Shown: positions 8,778 through 17,352 of the stretch, piece by piece
Layout: each line of letters opens with the position of its first letter
Numbering within the stretch: the stretch's first letter is position 1
Assembly: GCF_011603255.1 (NCBI RefSeq)
Contig: NZ_JAANCM010000002.1
Span: forward strand, 372,001-436,000
Length of the DNA: 64,000 nt
Reading direction: 5' to 3'
Source of the DNA: Ferranicluibacter rubi
GTDB taxonomy: Bacteria > Pseudomonadota > Alphaproteobacteria > Rhizobiales > Rhizobiaceae
Made by a program: the position numbers and the translations under genes
The notes under the pieces: generated by a model
What the model was told of the DNA's origin: nothing
What the model saw: the letters and a program-made list of their open reading frames with translations, nothing else
Database searches by the model: none

Positions 8778-9167
8778 ATGGCCAAGGAAGCCACACGCGT
8801 ACGTCGTCGCGAACGCAAGAATATCTCGACGGGCGTCGCCCACGTGAACTCGTCGTTCAACAACACGATGATCACCATCACCGATGCGCAGGGCAATGCC
8901 ATTGCATGGTCGTCGGCCGGCTCGAAGGGCTTCAAGGGCTCGCGCAAGTCGACCCCGTTCGCAGCGCAGATCGCCGCTGAAGATGCTGCCAAGAAGGCGC
9001 AGGAACACGGCATGAAGACGCTCGAAGTCGAAGTCACCGGCCCGGGTTCCGGCCGCGAGTCGGCTCTGCGCGCTCTGCAGGCTGCCGGCTTCATGATCAC
9101 GTCCATCCGTGACGTGACGCCGATCCCGCACAATGGTTGCCGTCCGCGCAAGAAGCGCCGCGTCTGA
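8778..9167 (+). CDS. rpsK: 30S ribosomal protein S11
   Basis: S11 (129 residues) lies on the 30S platform near the E site. The ATG at 8778 follows GTGAAAGGGTAAAC. Conserved segments are His-Val-Asn-Ser-Ser-Phe-Asn-Asn-Thr near residue 24 and the C-terminal [12 protein letters not shown]. It lies behind the unusual 233-nt structured spacer from rpsM. Confidence 0.97.
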   Translation: MAKEATRVRRRERKNISTGVAHVNSSFNNTMITITDAQGNAIAWSSAGSKGFKGSRKSTPFAAQIAAEDAAKKAQEHGMKTLEVEVTGPGSGRESALRALQAAGFMITSIRDVTPIPHNGCRPRKKRRV

Positions 9168-9225
9168 TACGCACTCGTCATCAGGTCCGGCGGGAGATCG
9201 CTCTCGCCGGCGCTTCAGGGCTCCG

Positions 9226-9248
9226 TTGCCACGACTGGATGGTGGCAA
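9226..9248 (+). promoter_or_regulatory. Hairpin in the rpoA leader
   Basis: Perfect 7-bp stem TTGCCAC / GTGGCAA with a 9-nt loop, ending 19 nt before the rpoA ATG. A second, less perfect hairpin (CCGGCG/CGCCGG, about 9187-9210) lies upstream. Neither has a T-run. Confidence 0.5.
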
Positions 9249-9267
9249 TGAACGGAAGGCAAAACAT

Positions 9268-10278
9268 ATGATTCAGAAAAACTGGCAGGAACTGATCAAG
9301 CCGAACAAGGTCGAGTTCGCGTCTTCCGGTCGCACCAAGGTTAGCTTGGTCGCGGAACCGCTGGAACGTGGCTTCGGTCTGACCCTCGGCAACGCGCTGC
9401 GCCGCGTTCTTCTCTCGTCGCTCCGTGGCGCCGCCGTCACGGCCGTGCAGATCGACGGCGTTCTGCATGAGTTCTCATCGATCCCGGGTGTTCGCGAAGA
9501 TGTCACCGACATCGTCCTGAACATCAAGGAGATCGCCATCAAGATGGACGGCGACGATGCCAAGCGCATGGTCGTCCGCAAGCAGGGCCCGGGTGTGGTC
9601 ACGGCTGGCGATATCCAGACGGTCGGCGACATCGAGATCCTGAACCCGAACCATGTCATCTGCACGCTCGACGAGGGCGCGGAGATCCGCATGGAGTTCA
9701 CGGTCAACAACGGCAAGGGCTATGTTCCGGCGGATCGCAACCGTTCGGAAGATGCACCGATCGGCCTCATCCCGGTCGACAGCCTCTACTCGCCGGTCAA
9801 GAAAGTGTCCTACAAGGTGGAAAACACCCGTGAAGGCCAGGTTCTCGACTACGACAAGCTGTCCATGCAGATCGAAACCGATGGCTCGGTAACGGGCGAA
9901 GATGCCGTCGCTTTCGCGGCGCGTATCCTTCAGGACCAGCTCGGCGTCTTCGTCAACTTCGACGAACCGCAGAAGGAAGCCGAAGAAGAAGCCGTTACCG
10001 AACTGGCGTTCAACCCGGCGCTGCTGAAGAAGGTCGACGAGCTCGAGCTGTCGGTCCGTTCGGCAAACTGCCTGAAGAACGACAACATCGTCTATATCGG
10101 CGACCTCATTCAGAAGACGGAAGCCGAAATGCTCCGGACTCCGAACTTCGGCCGCAAGTCGCTGAACGAAATCAAGGAAGTTCTCGCTTCCATGGGCCTG
10201 CACCTCGGCATGGAAGTGCCCGCATGGCCGCCCGAGAACATCGAAGATCTCGCGAAGCGCTACGAAGACCAGTATTGA
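9268..10278 (+). CDS. rpoA: DNA-directed RNA polymerase subunit alpha
   Basis: Alpha subunit (336 residues), whose dimer is the platform for beta and beta' assembly. The N-terminal domain (about 1-230) contains [14 protein letters not shown]. The C-terminal domain (about 250-320) has [12 protein letters not shown], the UP-element and activator contact fold. GGAAGG precedes the ATG at 9268. Alpha operon position between rpsK and rplQ. Confidence 0.98.
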   Translation: MIQKNWQELIKPNKVEFASSGRTKVSLVAEPLERGFGLTLGNALRRVLLSSLRGAAVTAVQIDGVLHEFSSIPGVREDVTDIVLNIKEIAIKMDGDDAKRMVVRKQGPGVVTAGDIQTVGDIEILNPNHVICTLDEGAEIRMEFTVNNGKGYVPADRNRSEDAPIGLIPVDSLYSPVKKVSYKVENTREGQVLDYDKLSMQIETDGSVTGEDAVAFAARILQDQLGVFVNFDEPQKEAEEEAVTELAFNPALLKKVDELELSVRSANCLKNDNIVYIGDLIQKTEAEMLRTPNFGRKSLNEIKEVLASMGLHLGMEVPAWPPENIEDLAKRYEDQY

Positions 10279-10364
10279 TCGCGGGATGATGAAACGTGTG
10301 AAGCGGTTTTCCGCTCGCATTCCGCGATTTGAACAATAGACAAGGCAGGTCCAAACTCTGCCTT
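10278..10364 (+). promoter_or_regulatory. Hairpins in the rpoA-rplQ spacer
   Basis: A long imperfect stem (ATCGCGG 10278-10284 with CCGCGAT 10322-10328, ATG/CAT inside, apical AGCGG/CCGCT) overlaps the rpoA stop. It is followed by a 7-bp hairpin AAGGCAG/CTGCCTT (10342-10364) trailed by TCCCC. Possible processing or attenuation elements. Confidence 0.45.
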
Positions 10365-10469
10365 TCCCCGTCAAACAGCAGGCCCGGCCGGATACGGTTT
10401 GGTGCCTGTATGTGCCAGGAAACGGCAGGTCCTCCAGAGAGAGCGACACCTGCATAAAGGAGAATAGCC

Positions 10470-10895
10470 ATGCGCCACAAGAAAGCCGGCCGCAAGCTGA
10501 ACCGTACCGCCAGCCACCGGAAGGCGATGTTCGCCAACATGGCGGCTTCGCTGATCCTGCACGAGCAGATCATCACGACCCTGCCGAAGGCCAAGGAAAT
10601 CCGTCCGATCGTCGAAAAGCTCGTCACGCTCGGCAAGCGCGGTGACTTGCACGCCCGTCGTCAGGCCATCTCGCAGATCCGTGACGTCACTGTCGTCGCC
10701 AAGCTGTTCGATGCCATTGCAACGCGCTACGCCACCCGCAATGGCGGCTACCTTCGCATCATGAAGGCCGGCTACCGTCAGGGCGACAACGCACCGATCG
10801 CCGTCATCGAGTTCGTCGATCGCGACGTCGATGCCAAGGGCGCGGCCGACAAGGCCCGCGTTGTTGCAGAAGCGGATGCTGCTGAAGCAGCCTGA
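10470..10895 (+). CDS. rplQ: 50S ribosomal protein L17
   Basis: L17 (141 residues) lies near the exit tunnel. The N-terminus [13 protein letters not shown] and the Thr-Leu-Pro-Lys-Ala-Lys-Glu segment are diagnostic. The alphaproteobacterial Ala/Asp-rich C-terminal tail is present. AAAGGAGAATAGCC precedes the ATG. A strong terminator follows, closing the whole ribosomal cluster. Confidence 0.97.
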   Translation: MRHKKAGRKLNRTASHRKAMFANMAASLILHEQIITTLPKAKEIRPIVEKLVTLGKRGDLHARRQAISQIRDVTVVAKLFDAIATRYATRNGGYLRIMKAGYRQGDNAPIAVIEFVDRDVDAKGAADKARVVAEADAAEAA

Positions 10896-10916
10896 TTTAT
10901 TCAGGTCTTTGCGTTT

Positions 10917-10953
10917 GAAAACAGCCGGGCGAAAGTCCGGCTGTTTTCGTTTG
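10917..10953 (+). terminator. Terminator of the alpha operon
   Basis: Perfect 12-bp stem GAAAACAGCCGG / CCGGCTGTTTTC (10917-10928 and 10937-10948), 8-nt loop, T-rich 3' arm. It ends the rplQ transcript. Confidence 0.9.
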
Positions 10954-11186
10954 GGCATTTGCTTGCGGGTGATGGCCGGCACAACGATGCGCGTCTTGTT
11001 TTTGCCGCGGACGATGTCTTTGCTTTCCGGGCGCTTCATCCTATTTCTCATCCCGAGAGCATTTCTGGGCGGAGCGCGTTCGTTTCGCCGTCGGACAATG
11101 CCATAGAACAACGACCCGGAGTTTTCGGGTGGACACATGTTCATCCGAATCGCTCCGGCCAGTCCTCGTTTCACCAAGGGTTCTCC

Positions 11187-12692
11187 ATGCGTCGCTCGCC
11201 ATTGTCGCTCGTCCTGTCCGGTATCGCCGGCCTCGTCATCATCATGTTCCTTGCGCATTTCGTGGCGCCGACCGATCTCAGCGTTTCCTATCCAACGGTG
11301 GACCAGGTGCAGACCAGTGCGGTCACGACGCCGGTAGCTGCCACGAGCACGGCAACGGACGGGACGACGAAGGCGGTCCCCGAAAGCCGGGCGGACATGC
11401 AGATGTCGTTCTCGCCTCTCGTCAAGCAGACGGCGAATGCTGTGGTGAACGTCTATGCCGAGAAGCTCGTCGAGAGCCGCTCTCCACTGGCCGACGATCC
11501 CTTCCTGCAGCAGTTCTTCGGCCAGCGCATGCCGAACCGCTCCGAGAAGCAGTCCTCGCTTGGGTCCGGCGTGATCGTCGGGGCAGATGGCATCGTGGTG
11601 ACGAACAACCACGTCATCGAGGGCGCTGATGACATCAAGGTTGCGCTGGCCGATGGCCGCGAGTTCGAATCGAAGGTCGTGCTGAAGGATGACCGGCTGG
11701 ATCTCGCCGTCCTCAAGATCGAGGGAACTGCACCGTTCGAGACAATTCCGCTTGGTGATTCGGACAGTGTGGAGGTGGGCGATCTCGTGCTCGCGATCGG
11801 TAACCCCTTTGGCGTCGGGCAGACGGTGACGAGCGGCATCGTGTCGGCACTTGCGCGCAACCAAGTGACGCCGGGCAGTGACTTCGGCTTCTTCATCCAG
11901 ACGGACGCAGCGATCAATCCGGGGAACTCCGGAGGTGGCCTGATCGACATGAAGGGCGAACTCATCGGCATCAACACCGCCATCTTCTCGCGCGGCGGTG
12001 GATCGAATGGCGTCGGCTTCGCCATTCCTGCCAATCTGGTCAAGGTTTTCATCGAATCGGCAAAGGGCGGAACCGGGAGCTTCGTACGGCCCTTCATCGG
12101 CGCGAGCTTCGAGCCCGTGACCTCGGAAGTCGCCGACGCCCTTGGTCTCGATCGCGCGCGCGGCGCTCTCGTCAGTTCCGTCATTGAAGGCGGCCCTGCC
12201 GAGAAGGCCGGCATCCGCCCCGGCGAGGTGGTTACTGCCGTGAATGGCATTCCGGTCGAACATCCCGATGCGCTCGGCTATCGCCTGACCACCGTTGGCA
12301 TCGGCAAGGATGCGCGGCTGAGCGTCGCCGATAACGGCAAAGTGCGCGATGTCATGCTGCGGCTCGAGCGGGCGCCGGAGACGGCACCGCGCGATGAGAG
12401 GCTGATCGAGGGTCGTACGCCGTTTGCCGGCGCCGTCGTCGGAAACCTCTCGCCGCGCCTTGCCGATGAGCTCCGCATGCCGGCGACGTCGGAAGGCGTC
12501 GTGATCACGGCGATCAACCGAGGTTCGCCTGCCGCTCGCGTCGGCTTTGCGCCGAAGGACATCATCCTGGCCGTCAACGGCGTTCCGATCGACAAGACCG
12601 AGACGCTGGTCAAGGCGACGGCGGATGATCCGGCATTCTGGCGTGTCGAGATCCTGCGCGATGGGCAGCGGATCCGCCAGTTCTTCCGATGA
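11187..12692 (+). CDS. Deg/HtrA-family serine protease with two PDZ domains
   Basis: Periplasmic quality-control protease (501 residues) anchored by one N-terminal hydrophobic segment (about 6-25). The catalytic triad is visible: His142 in Thr-Asn-Asn-His-Val, Asp172 in Leu-Asp-Leu-Ala-Val, and Ser248 in Gly-Asn-Ser-Gly-Gly. PDZ1 lies at about 290-375 and PDZ2 at about 405-495. The ATG at 11187 follows CCAAGGGTTCTCC; it fits the signal anchor, whereas longer in-frame starts do not. The stop overlaps rarA by 4 nt. It belongs to the Do/DegQ-like group; the exact paralogue is not assigned. Confidence 0.93.
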   Translation: MRRSPLSLVLSGIAGLVIIMFLAHFVAPTDLSVSYPTVDQVQTSAVTTPVAATSTATDGTTKAVPESRADMQMSFSPLVKQTANAVVNVYAEKLVESRSPLADDPFLQQFFGQRMPNRSEKQSSLGSGVIVGADGIVVTNNHVIEGADDIKVALADGREFESKVVLKDDRLDLAVLKIEGTAPFETIPLGDSDSVEVGDLVLAIGNPFGVGQTVTSGIVSALARNQVTPGSDFGFFIQTDAAINPGNSGGGLIDMKGELIGINTAIFSRGGGSNGVGFAIPANLVKVFIESAKGGTGSFVRPFIGASFEPVTSEVADALGLDRARGALVSSVIEGGPAEKAGIRPGEVVTAVNGIPVEHPDALGYRLTTVGIGKDARLSVADNGKVRDVMLRLERAPETAPRDERLIEGRTPFAGAVVGNLSPRLADELRMPATSEGVVITAINRGSPAARVGFAPKDIILAVNGVPIDKTETLVKATADDPAFWRVEILRDGQRIRQFFR

Positions 12693-14005
12693 GCGATCTG
12701 TTCGCGCCGCACGAGCCGGAGGGAATGCAGGCGAAGCGGCCGCTGGCGGACCGGCTACGGCCACAGACTTTGGCCGACGTCACGGGCCAAGCCCATCTGA
12801 CAGGGGAAGACGGCGCGCTGCGGCGCATGATCGATTCGGGTTCGCTCGGCTCGATGATCTTCTGGGGCCCGCCCGGCACGGGGAAGACGACTGTTGCGCG
12901 GCTTCTTTCCGGCGAAACGGGACTGGCTTTCGAGCAGATTTCGGCGATCTTCTCCGGCGTGGCCGATCTGAAGAAGGTCTTCGAGACGGCACGCACACGC
13001 CGCATGTCCGGCCGCCAGACCCTGCTCTTCGTAGACGAGATCCATCGGTTCAATCGTGCGCAGCAGGATAGCTTCCTGCCGGTCATGGAAGACGGGACGA
13101 TCATCCTCGTCGGTGCCACCACGGAAAACCCGTCCTTCGAGCTCAACGCGGCTCTCCTGTCCCGCGCGCGCGTGCTCACCTTCCGCTCCCACGACGAAGA
13201 GAGCCTGCGGGAACTTCTGGGCCGCGCAGAGGCGACCGAGGGCAAGCCGCTGCCGCTCGATGAGGACGCGCGGGCGAGCCTCGTGCGCATGGCGGACGGC
13301 GACGGGCGTGCGGCACTGACGCTGGCTGAGGAAGTCTGGCGGGCGGCGCGCAAGGGCGAAACCTTCGACGTTGCCGGGCTGCAGGACGTGGTCCAGCGCC
13401 GGGCGCCGGTCTATGACAAAGGGCAGGATGGGCACTACAATCTGATCTCGGCGCTCCACAAGGCCGTGCGTGGCTCGGATCCGGATGCGGCGCTCTACTA
13501 TCTCTGCCGCATGTTCGATGCCGGGGAGGACCCGCTCTATCTCGGTCGGCGTCTGGTGCGCATGGCTGTCGAGGATATCGGGCTGGCCGATCCGCAGGCG
13601 CTCGTGGTCTGCAATGCCGCCAAGGATGCCTATGACTATCTCGGCTCGCCCGAGGGGGAACTGGCGCTGGCGCAGGCCTGCGTCTATCTCGCGACCGCGC
13701 CGAAATCGAACGCCGTCTACATGGCCTACAAGGCGGCGATGCGGGCGGCCAAGCAGAATGGCTCGCTGCTGCCACCGAAGCACATTCTCAACGCTCCGAC
13801 CAAGCTCATGAAGGGCGAGGGCTACGGGGATGGCTACCGCTATGATCATGACGAGCCCGACGCGTTCTCCGGTCAGGATTATTTCCCGGAGAAGATGGGT
13901 CGCCAGAAATTTTACGATCCGCCCGAGCGCGGCTTCGAGCGCGACATCCGCAAGCGGTTGGAATGGTGGGACAAGCTGCGCAAGGAGCGGGGCGGCGACC
14001 GCTGA
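12689..14005 (+). CDS. rarA: Replication-associated recombination protein RarA (MgsA) AAA+ ATPase
   Basis: Clamp-loader-like AAA+ ATPase acting at stalled forks (438 residues). Walker A Gly-Pro-Pro-Gly-Thr-Gly-Lys-Thr-Thr is at 60-68 and Walker B Val-Asp-Glu-Ile-His at 115-119. The sensor region Gly-Ala-Thr-Thr-Glu-Asn-Pro-Ser-Phe follows, and the C-terminal MgsA domain contains Tyr-Asp-Lys-Gly-Gln-Asp-Gly-His-Tyr. The start overlaps the protease stop (ATGA). Confidence 0.95.
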   Translation: MSDLFAPHEPEGMQAKRPLADRLRPQTLADVTGQAHLTGEDGALRRMIDSGSLGSMIFWGPPGTGKTTVARLLSGETGLAFEQISAIFSGVADLKKVFETARTRRMSGRQTLLFVDEIHRFNRAQQDSFLPVMEDGTIILVGATTENPSFELNAALLSRARVLTFRSHDEESLRELLGRAEATEGKPLPLDEDARASLVRMADGDGRAALTLAEEVWRAARKGETFDVAGLQDVVQRRAPVYDKGQDGHYNLISALHKAVRGSDPDAALYYLCRMFDAGEDPLYLGRRLVRMAVEDIGLADPQALVVCNAAKDAYDYLGSPEGELALAQACVYLATAPKSNAVYMAYKAAMRAAKQNGSLLPPKHILNAPTKLMKGEGYGDGYRYDHDEPDAFSGQDYFPEKMGRQKFYDPPERGFERDIRKRLEWWDKLRKERGGDR

Positions 14006-14040
14006 AGATTGCGCAATGTCGCCGGATATGGCATAAAGCG

Positions 14041-14100
14041 CGCAGCGGACGACCGCGAATTAACACCAATGCGGGGACGGCCTCGCTCCTCACGGGAGTG
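14041..14100 (+). promoter_or_regulatory. Guanidine-II (mini-ykkC) riboswitch
   Basis: Two short hairpins, each with an ACGR tetraloop, stand directly before the exporter gene: GCGG-ACGA-CCGC (14045-14056) and GCGGGG-ACGG-CCTCGC (14071-14086, one G.U). This is the known architecture of the guanidine-II class, where the loops kiss on guanidinium binding. CTCC (14086-14089) can pair with GGAG (14095-14098), which would mask the Shine-Dalgarno in the off state. Gene context (SugE/Gdx-type SMR) matches. Confidence 0.85.
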
Positions 14101-14106
14101 ATCTCC

Positions 14107-14421
14107 ATGTCTTGGTTTCTGCTTTTTCTCGCCGGACTGTTCGAAATCGGTTGGGCCATCGGCCTCAAATATACCGAGGGCTTCTCGAAGCCGCTTCCCA
14201 CCATCCTGACCATTGCCGCCATGGTGGCGAGCATCGCGCTCCTCGGTATGGCGTTGCGCACCCTGCCGCTCGGAACGGCCTATGCGATCTGGACCGGCAT
14301 CGGCACGGTCGGAACCGTCATTCTCGGTATCGTGCTGTTTGCAGAGCCCGCAACGGCACTTCGGCTCGGCTGTATCGGCCTCATCGTCGCGGGTATCGCC
14401 GGTCTGAAGCTGACGGCCTGA
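14107..14421 (+). CDS. sugE: SMR-family guanidinium exporter (Gdx/SugE type)
   Basis: Four-helix small multidrug resistance protein (104 residues) working as an antiparallel dimer in the inner membrane. The membrane-embedded glutamate is Glu13 in Gly-Leu-Phe-Glu-Ile-Gly-Trp-Ala; the Leu-Lys-Tyr-Thr-Glu-Gly-Phe and Tyr-Ala-Ile-Trp-Thr-Gly-Ile-Gly segments are typical of the Gdx/SugE subgroup. The upstream guanidine-II riboswitch strongly supports guanidinium export as its role. The start is ATG 14107 after GGGAGTGATCTCC. Confidence 0.92.
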   Translation: MSWFLLFLAGLFEIGWAIGLKYTEGFSKPLPTILTIAAMVASIALLGMALRTLPLGTAYAIWTGIGTVGTVILGIVLFAEPATALRLGCIGLIVAGIAGLKLTA

Positions 14422-14424
14422 GGC

Positions 14425-15216
14425 TCAGGCTGTTCGCAGCGAATCAAGCACGGCATTGGCTGCCTGCATGTCGCGCCAGCGAAGTTCGCGGCGCTGGAAG
14501 GCTTCGTCGTCCGTACCCCAATGCTCGATCTGCCAGTCTTCGTCGAGATGGGCGAACGCCCAGGCCTCGTCCACGCTCAGGCGACGCTCGGCAATGGCGA
14601 GCGGCAGGATGGCCGAGCCGGTGAGGGTGGTCATGGCGTGGATGGCGGAGAGCCCAAGCGGCGTCGCGTAGGCCCGCAACGCCTCGGCAAAGGCCGAGAT
14701 GGCCGCCTGTGGCTGGCGCTGGTGGATGACGCCTTCTGCAAGGATGAAACGAGCGCCGAACGTTTCCGACATCCAGGCAAGGATGGGATCCCATTGCGCT
14801 TGCTGGCGGCCGACGAGCCCTTCCGGCTGGTCGGCGCGGTAGCAGAGCATGTCGGTTCCGGCAAAGTTTAAAATGTCCTCGAACACGCCGCGAATGTCCT
14901 TCGCCACGCCGTCCAGCGCGCTGTTGACCAGACGCGTGACCGGCATGATACCGGGATCGATGTTTTCGACCTGTGCATCCCATTCCGCCGCCAGAAGTTC
15001 GGCCAGTTCCTCGGTCGGCACGGCCAGCACCTGCTTGGCCGGCGTCTTCACCGGGCGTCCGTCGAGCAGAATCGCGAAGCTGTCGCCCTCGCTGCGGCCG
15101 ATCGAGACCTCTTTGTAGAAACGCTTCGGCAATGGCTTCAGCATCTGGATTTGCGCACGGCGAACCGGATCCGGATCGCTGAAGGTGTTCGTGAATTCGT
15201 CGCGGATATCAGACAT
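14425..15216 (-). CDS. ATP12-family F1-ATPase assembly chaperone
   Basis: ATP12 family (263 residues), a chaperone that in mitochondria binds the F1 alpha subunit before assembly; alphaproteobacteria keep homologues. Visible features are Leu-Leu-Asp-Gly-Arg-Pro-Val-Lys-Thr-Pro near residue 45, Glu-Trp-Asp-Ala-Gln and, later, Tyr-Arg-Ala-Asp. The ATG at 15216 overlaps the upstream HAD gene stop by 8 nt, so the two are coupled. Longer in-frame extensions run into the HAD gene and are rejected. Confidence 0.92.
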   Translation of the reverse strand: MSDIRDEFTNTFSDPDPVRRAQIQMLKPLPKRFYKEVSIGRSEGDSFAILLDGRPVKTPAKQVLAVPTEELAELLAAEWDAQVENIDPGIMPVTRLVNSALDGVAKDIRGVFEDILNFAGTDMLCYRADQPEGLVGRQQAQWDPILAWMSETFGARFILAEGVIHQRQPQAAISAFAEALRAYATPLGLSAIHAMTTLTGSAILPLAIAERRLSVDEAWAFAHLDEDWQIEHWGTDDEAFQRRELRWRDMQAANAVLDSLRTA

Positions 15217-15868
15217 GCGCAGTCTCCAGCAAGGCAAGAATATCGTCCGGCGTCTGGACGATATGGTCGGCGCCGGCGGCAAGCAGGGCGCTTGTGGGCG
15301 CATAGCCCCAGGAAACGCCGATGGCCTTGGCGCCCGCACTCTTTGCCATCTGCATATCGTAAATCGCGTCGCCGATGACAAGCGTATCGCTCGGCTCAAA
15401 ACCGGCTTCCGCACAGCATTCGGCTACCATGGCGGGATGCGGTTTGGACGGGCAGTCGTCCGCGGTGCGCGAGACCGCGAAGTCGAAGCCGTGCGACGTG
15501 CGGATCATGTCCAATCCGCGCCGGGATTTTCCCGTGACGGCACCGATCACCAGATCGTCGCGTTGCGAGAGCGTTTCCATCATGGCGGCGATGCCCGGAA
15601 AGGGCTGCTCGGACATGCCGGCGGCGCGGACGTCAGTATAGATTTCCTTGTAATGCGCGGTCATCGCCAGCGCCTGGTCGTTGACATGCGGTTCGCCGGT
15701 CAGCCGGGCGATCGCGATGTCGAGCGTCAGGCCGATGATCGATTTCGTGTCCTCAAGCGCCGGCGGCGTGAGGCCGAAGGCCTCGAATGTACGCGCCATC
15801 GTCGCGTGGATCACGCCGGCGCTATCGACCAGCGTGCCGTCGCAATCGAACAGGACAAGCCGCATCAT
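15209..15868 (-). CDS. HAD-superfamily hydrolase (phosphoglycolate phosphatase-like)
   Basis: Cytoplasmic phosphatase of HAD subfamily IA (219 residues). The catalytic motif Asp-Cys-Asp-Gly-Thr is at 8-12, motif II Thr-Gly-Lys-Ser near 120, and motif III/IV Ile-Gly-Asp-Ala-Ile-Tyr-Asp near 170. Substrate is not readable; Gph-like or pyrophosphatase-like roles are possible. The start overlaps the pseudouridine synthase stop (ATGA), and a second ATG follows immediately, so the exact start is ambiguous by one codon. Confidence 0.9.
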   Translation of the reverse strand: MMRLVLFDCDGTLVDSAGVIHATMARTFEAFGLTPPALEDTKSIIGLTLDIAIARLTGEPHVNDQALAMTAHYKEIYTDVRAAGMSEQPFPGIAAMMETLSQRDDLVIGAVTGKSRRGLDMIRTSHGFDFAVSRTADDCPSKPHPAMVAECCAEAGFEPSDTLVIGDAIYDMQMAKSAGAKAIGVSWGYAPTSALLAAGADHIVQTPDDILALLETAHV

Positions 15869-16851
15869 TCCTCTCCGGCATTGGCCATGTCGAAACCGAA
15901 GAGGTTCCAGGTCTGGACCATATGCTGGGGCATCGGCGCCGTGATCGTCAGACGTCCGCCATCCGGATGAGGAATGTCGATCTTGCGCGCATGGAGGTGA
16001 AGGCGGTTCTGGACGCCGCTGGGAAAATTCCAGCCGGGGGCGTCGTCGAAGTACTTGGGGTCGCCAATAATGGGATTGCCGATATGGAGGGCGTGGACGC
16101 GCAACTGGTGGGTTCTGCCGGTGTAAGGCTCCATCTCCAGCCAGGCAAAGTTCTGGCCCGCCTGCTCCAGAACCCGGTAGTAGGAAATCGCGTGGTCGGC
16201 GCCATCGTCGCCATGACGGGCGATGCGCATCCGGTCGCCATCGGGCGTCTGTTCCTTGACGAGCCAGCTGGACACCTTGTCCTCGCGCTTGCGCGGAACG
16301 CCCTTGACCAGCGACCAGTAGGTCTTCTTCGTGTCACGTTCGCGAAACGCGGCCGTCAGCTTCTGGGCAGCACCGCGGGTGCGCGCCACGACCAGCACGC
16401 CGGACGTGTCGCGATCGAGCCGGTGAACGAGCCGCGGCTTCTCGCCCCGCGGGCTGGTCCAGGCCTCCAGCATCTGGTCGATGTGCCGGTTGAGGCCGGA
16501 GCCGCCCTGCACGGCGATGCCCGGCGGCTTGTTCAGCACGATCACCTTGGCATCTTCGTGCAGCAGCATGCGCGACAGCAGCTCGTGGTCGGACGAGTGC
16601 TTCAGGTCATGGTTCGGGATCGGCCCCGTCTTGCGGTTTTCATCGACATCCATCGGCGGAATACGGATCATCTGGCCGGCTTCCACCCGAAAGTCGGATT
16701 TCACGCGGCCACCGTTCACGCGGACCTGACCGGATCGGAGCAGCTTCTGCAGCGGCCCGAATCCAAGTCCGGGATAATGCACCTTGAACCAGCGATCGAG
16801 GCGCATGCCGTTTTCGTCGGCTTCCACCGTCTTGTGCTCGATACCCGCCAT
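15865..16851 (-). CDS. RluA-family 23S rRNA pseudouridine synthase (RluC-like)
   Basis: Large-subunit rRNA pseudouridine synthase (328 residues). An S4 RNA-binding domain occupies about 16-65. The catalytic motif His-Arg-Leu-Asp-Arg-Asp-Thr-Ser-Gly is at 143-151 with Asp146 as nucleophile. Glu-Pro-Tyr-Thr-Gly-Arg-Thr-His-Gln-Leu-Arg is motif III. Homology suggests the RluC specificity, which I infer rather than see. It is followed with 4-nt overlap by the HAD phosphatase. Confidence 0.92.
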   Translation of the reverse strand: MAGIEHKTVEADENGMRLDRWFKVHYPGLGFGPLQKLLRSGQVRVNGGRVKSDFRVEAGQMIRIPPMDVDENRKTGPIPNHDLKHSSDHELLSRMLLHEDAKVIVLNKPPGIAVQGGSGLNRHIDQMLEAWTSPRGEKPRLVHRLDRDTSGVLVVARTRGAAQKLTAAFRERDTKKTYWSLVKGVPRKREDKVSSWLVKEQTPDGDRMRIARHGDDGADHAISYYRVLEQAGQNFAWLEMEPYTGRTHQLRVHALHIGNPIIGDPKYFDDAPGWNFPSGVQNRLHLHARKIDIPHPDGGRLTITAPMPQHMVQTWNLFGFDMANAGEE

Positions 16852-16916
16852 GTCAGTGGTCTTTCGTCCTCGGCGGCCAAAGGCCTGCCATCCATCATCG
16901 TCTTCAAGCGCCCGCT

Positions 16917-17294
16917 TTAGACGATTGCGCGCATCAGGGCCAGACCTGCAAAGACGCCGAGGCCGGAAAGCACGAGACTGAGGGCCACATAGAGCGCCGC
17001 CGAGCCGAATTGCCCCTGTTCGGCCAGCATCGCGGCATCGAGCGAGAAGGCCGAGAAGGTGGTGTAGCCGCCGAGAATGCCGGTGACAAGGAAGAGGCGC
17101 AGCTCGGGCGAAGCCCCGAACCGCCGAACGACGACCTCGGAGAGCACGCCGATGAGGAACGAGCCGGTGACGTTGACGAACAGCGTGCCCCAGGGAAAGC
17201 CGGCACCCAACAGCCGGACGCTGGCGATGCCGCAGAGATAACGGAGGACGGAGCCGAGCGCTCCGCCCAGTGCGACGAGGAGAACGTTCAGCAT
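16917..17294 (-). CDS. crcB: Fluoride channel CrcB (Fluc)
   Basis: Four-helix inner-membrane fluoride exporter (125 residues) working as a dual-topology dimer. It shows the family's Gly-Gly-Ala-Leu-Gly-Ser-Val-Leu-Arg-Tyr near residue 10, Gly-Thr-Leu-Phe-Val-Asn-Val-Thr-Gly-Ser-Phe-Leu-Ile-Gly and Gly-Gly-Tyr-Thr-Thr-Phe-Ser-Ala-Phe-Ser. No fluoride riboswitch is seen in the 58-nt gap to fghA. Confidence 0.95.
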   Translation of the reverse strand: MLNVLLVALGGALGSVLRYLCGIASVRLLGAGFPWGTLFVNVTGSFLIGVLSEVVVRRFGASPELRLFLVTGILGGYTTFSAFSLDAAMLAEQGQFGSAALYVALSLVLSGLGVFAGLALMRAIV

Positions 17295-17352
17295 CGCCCG
17301 GATCTTCCGGGCTGATGGACCGACGCGGGAGAGAGGACTGCCGTGTCCGGCA

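Noticed and set aside
10371-12764. 797-codon open frame on the minus strand across rplQ and the protease gene
   Set aside because: It is antisense to two well-supported genes, has no homology I can see and shows the Arg/Asp/Gly-rich composition of shadow frames in GC-rich DNA.
17295-17352. Fluoride riboswitch before crcB
   Set aside because: The gap to fghA is 58 nt and I see neither the conserved GGNGATGG start nor the pseudoknot halves.
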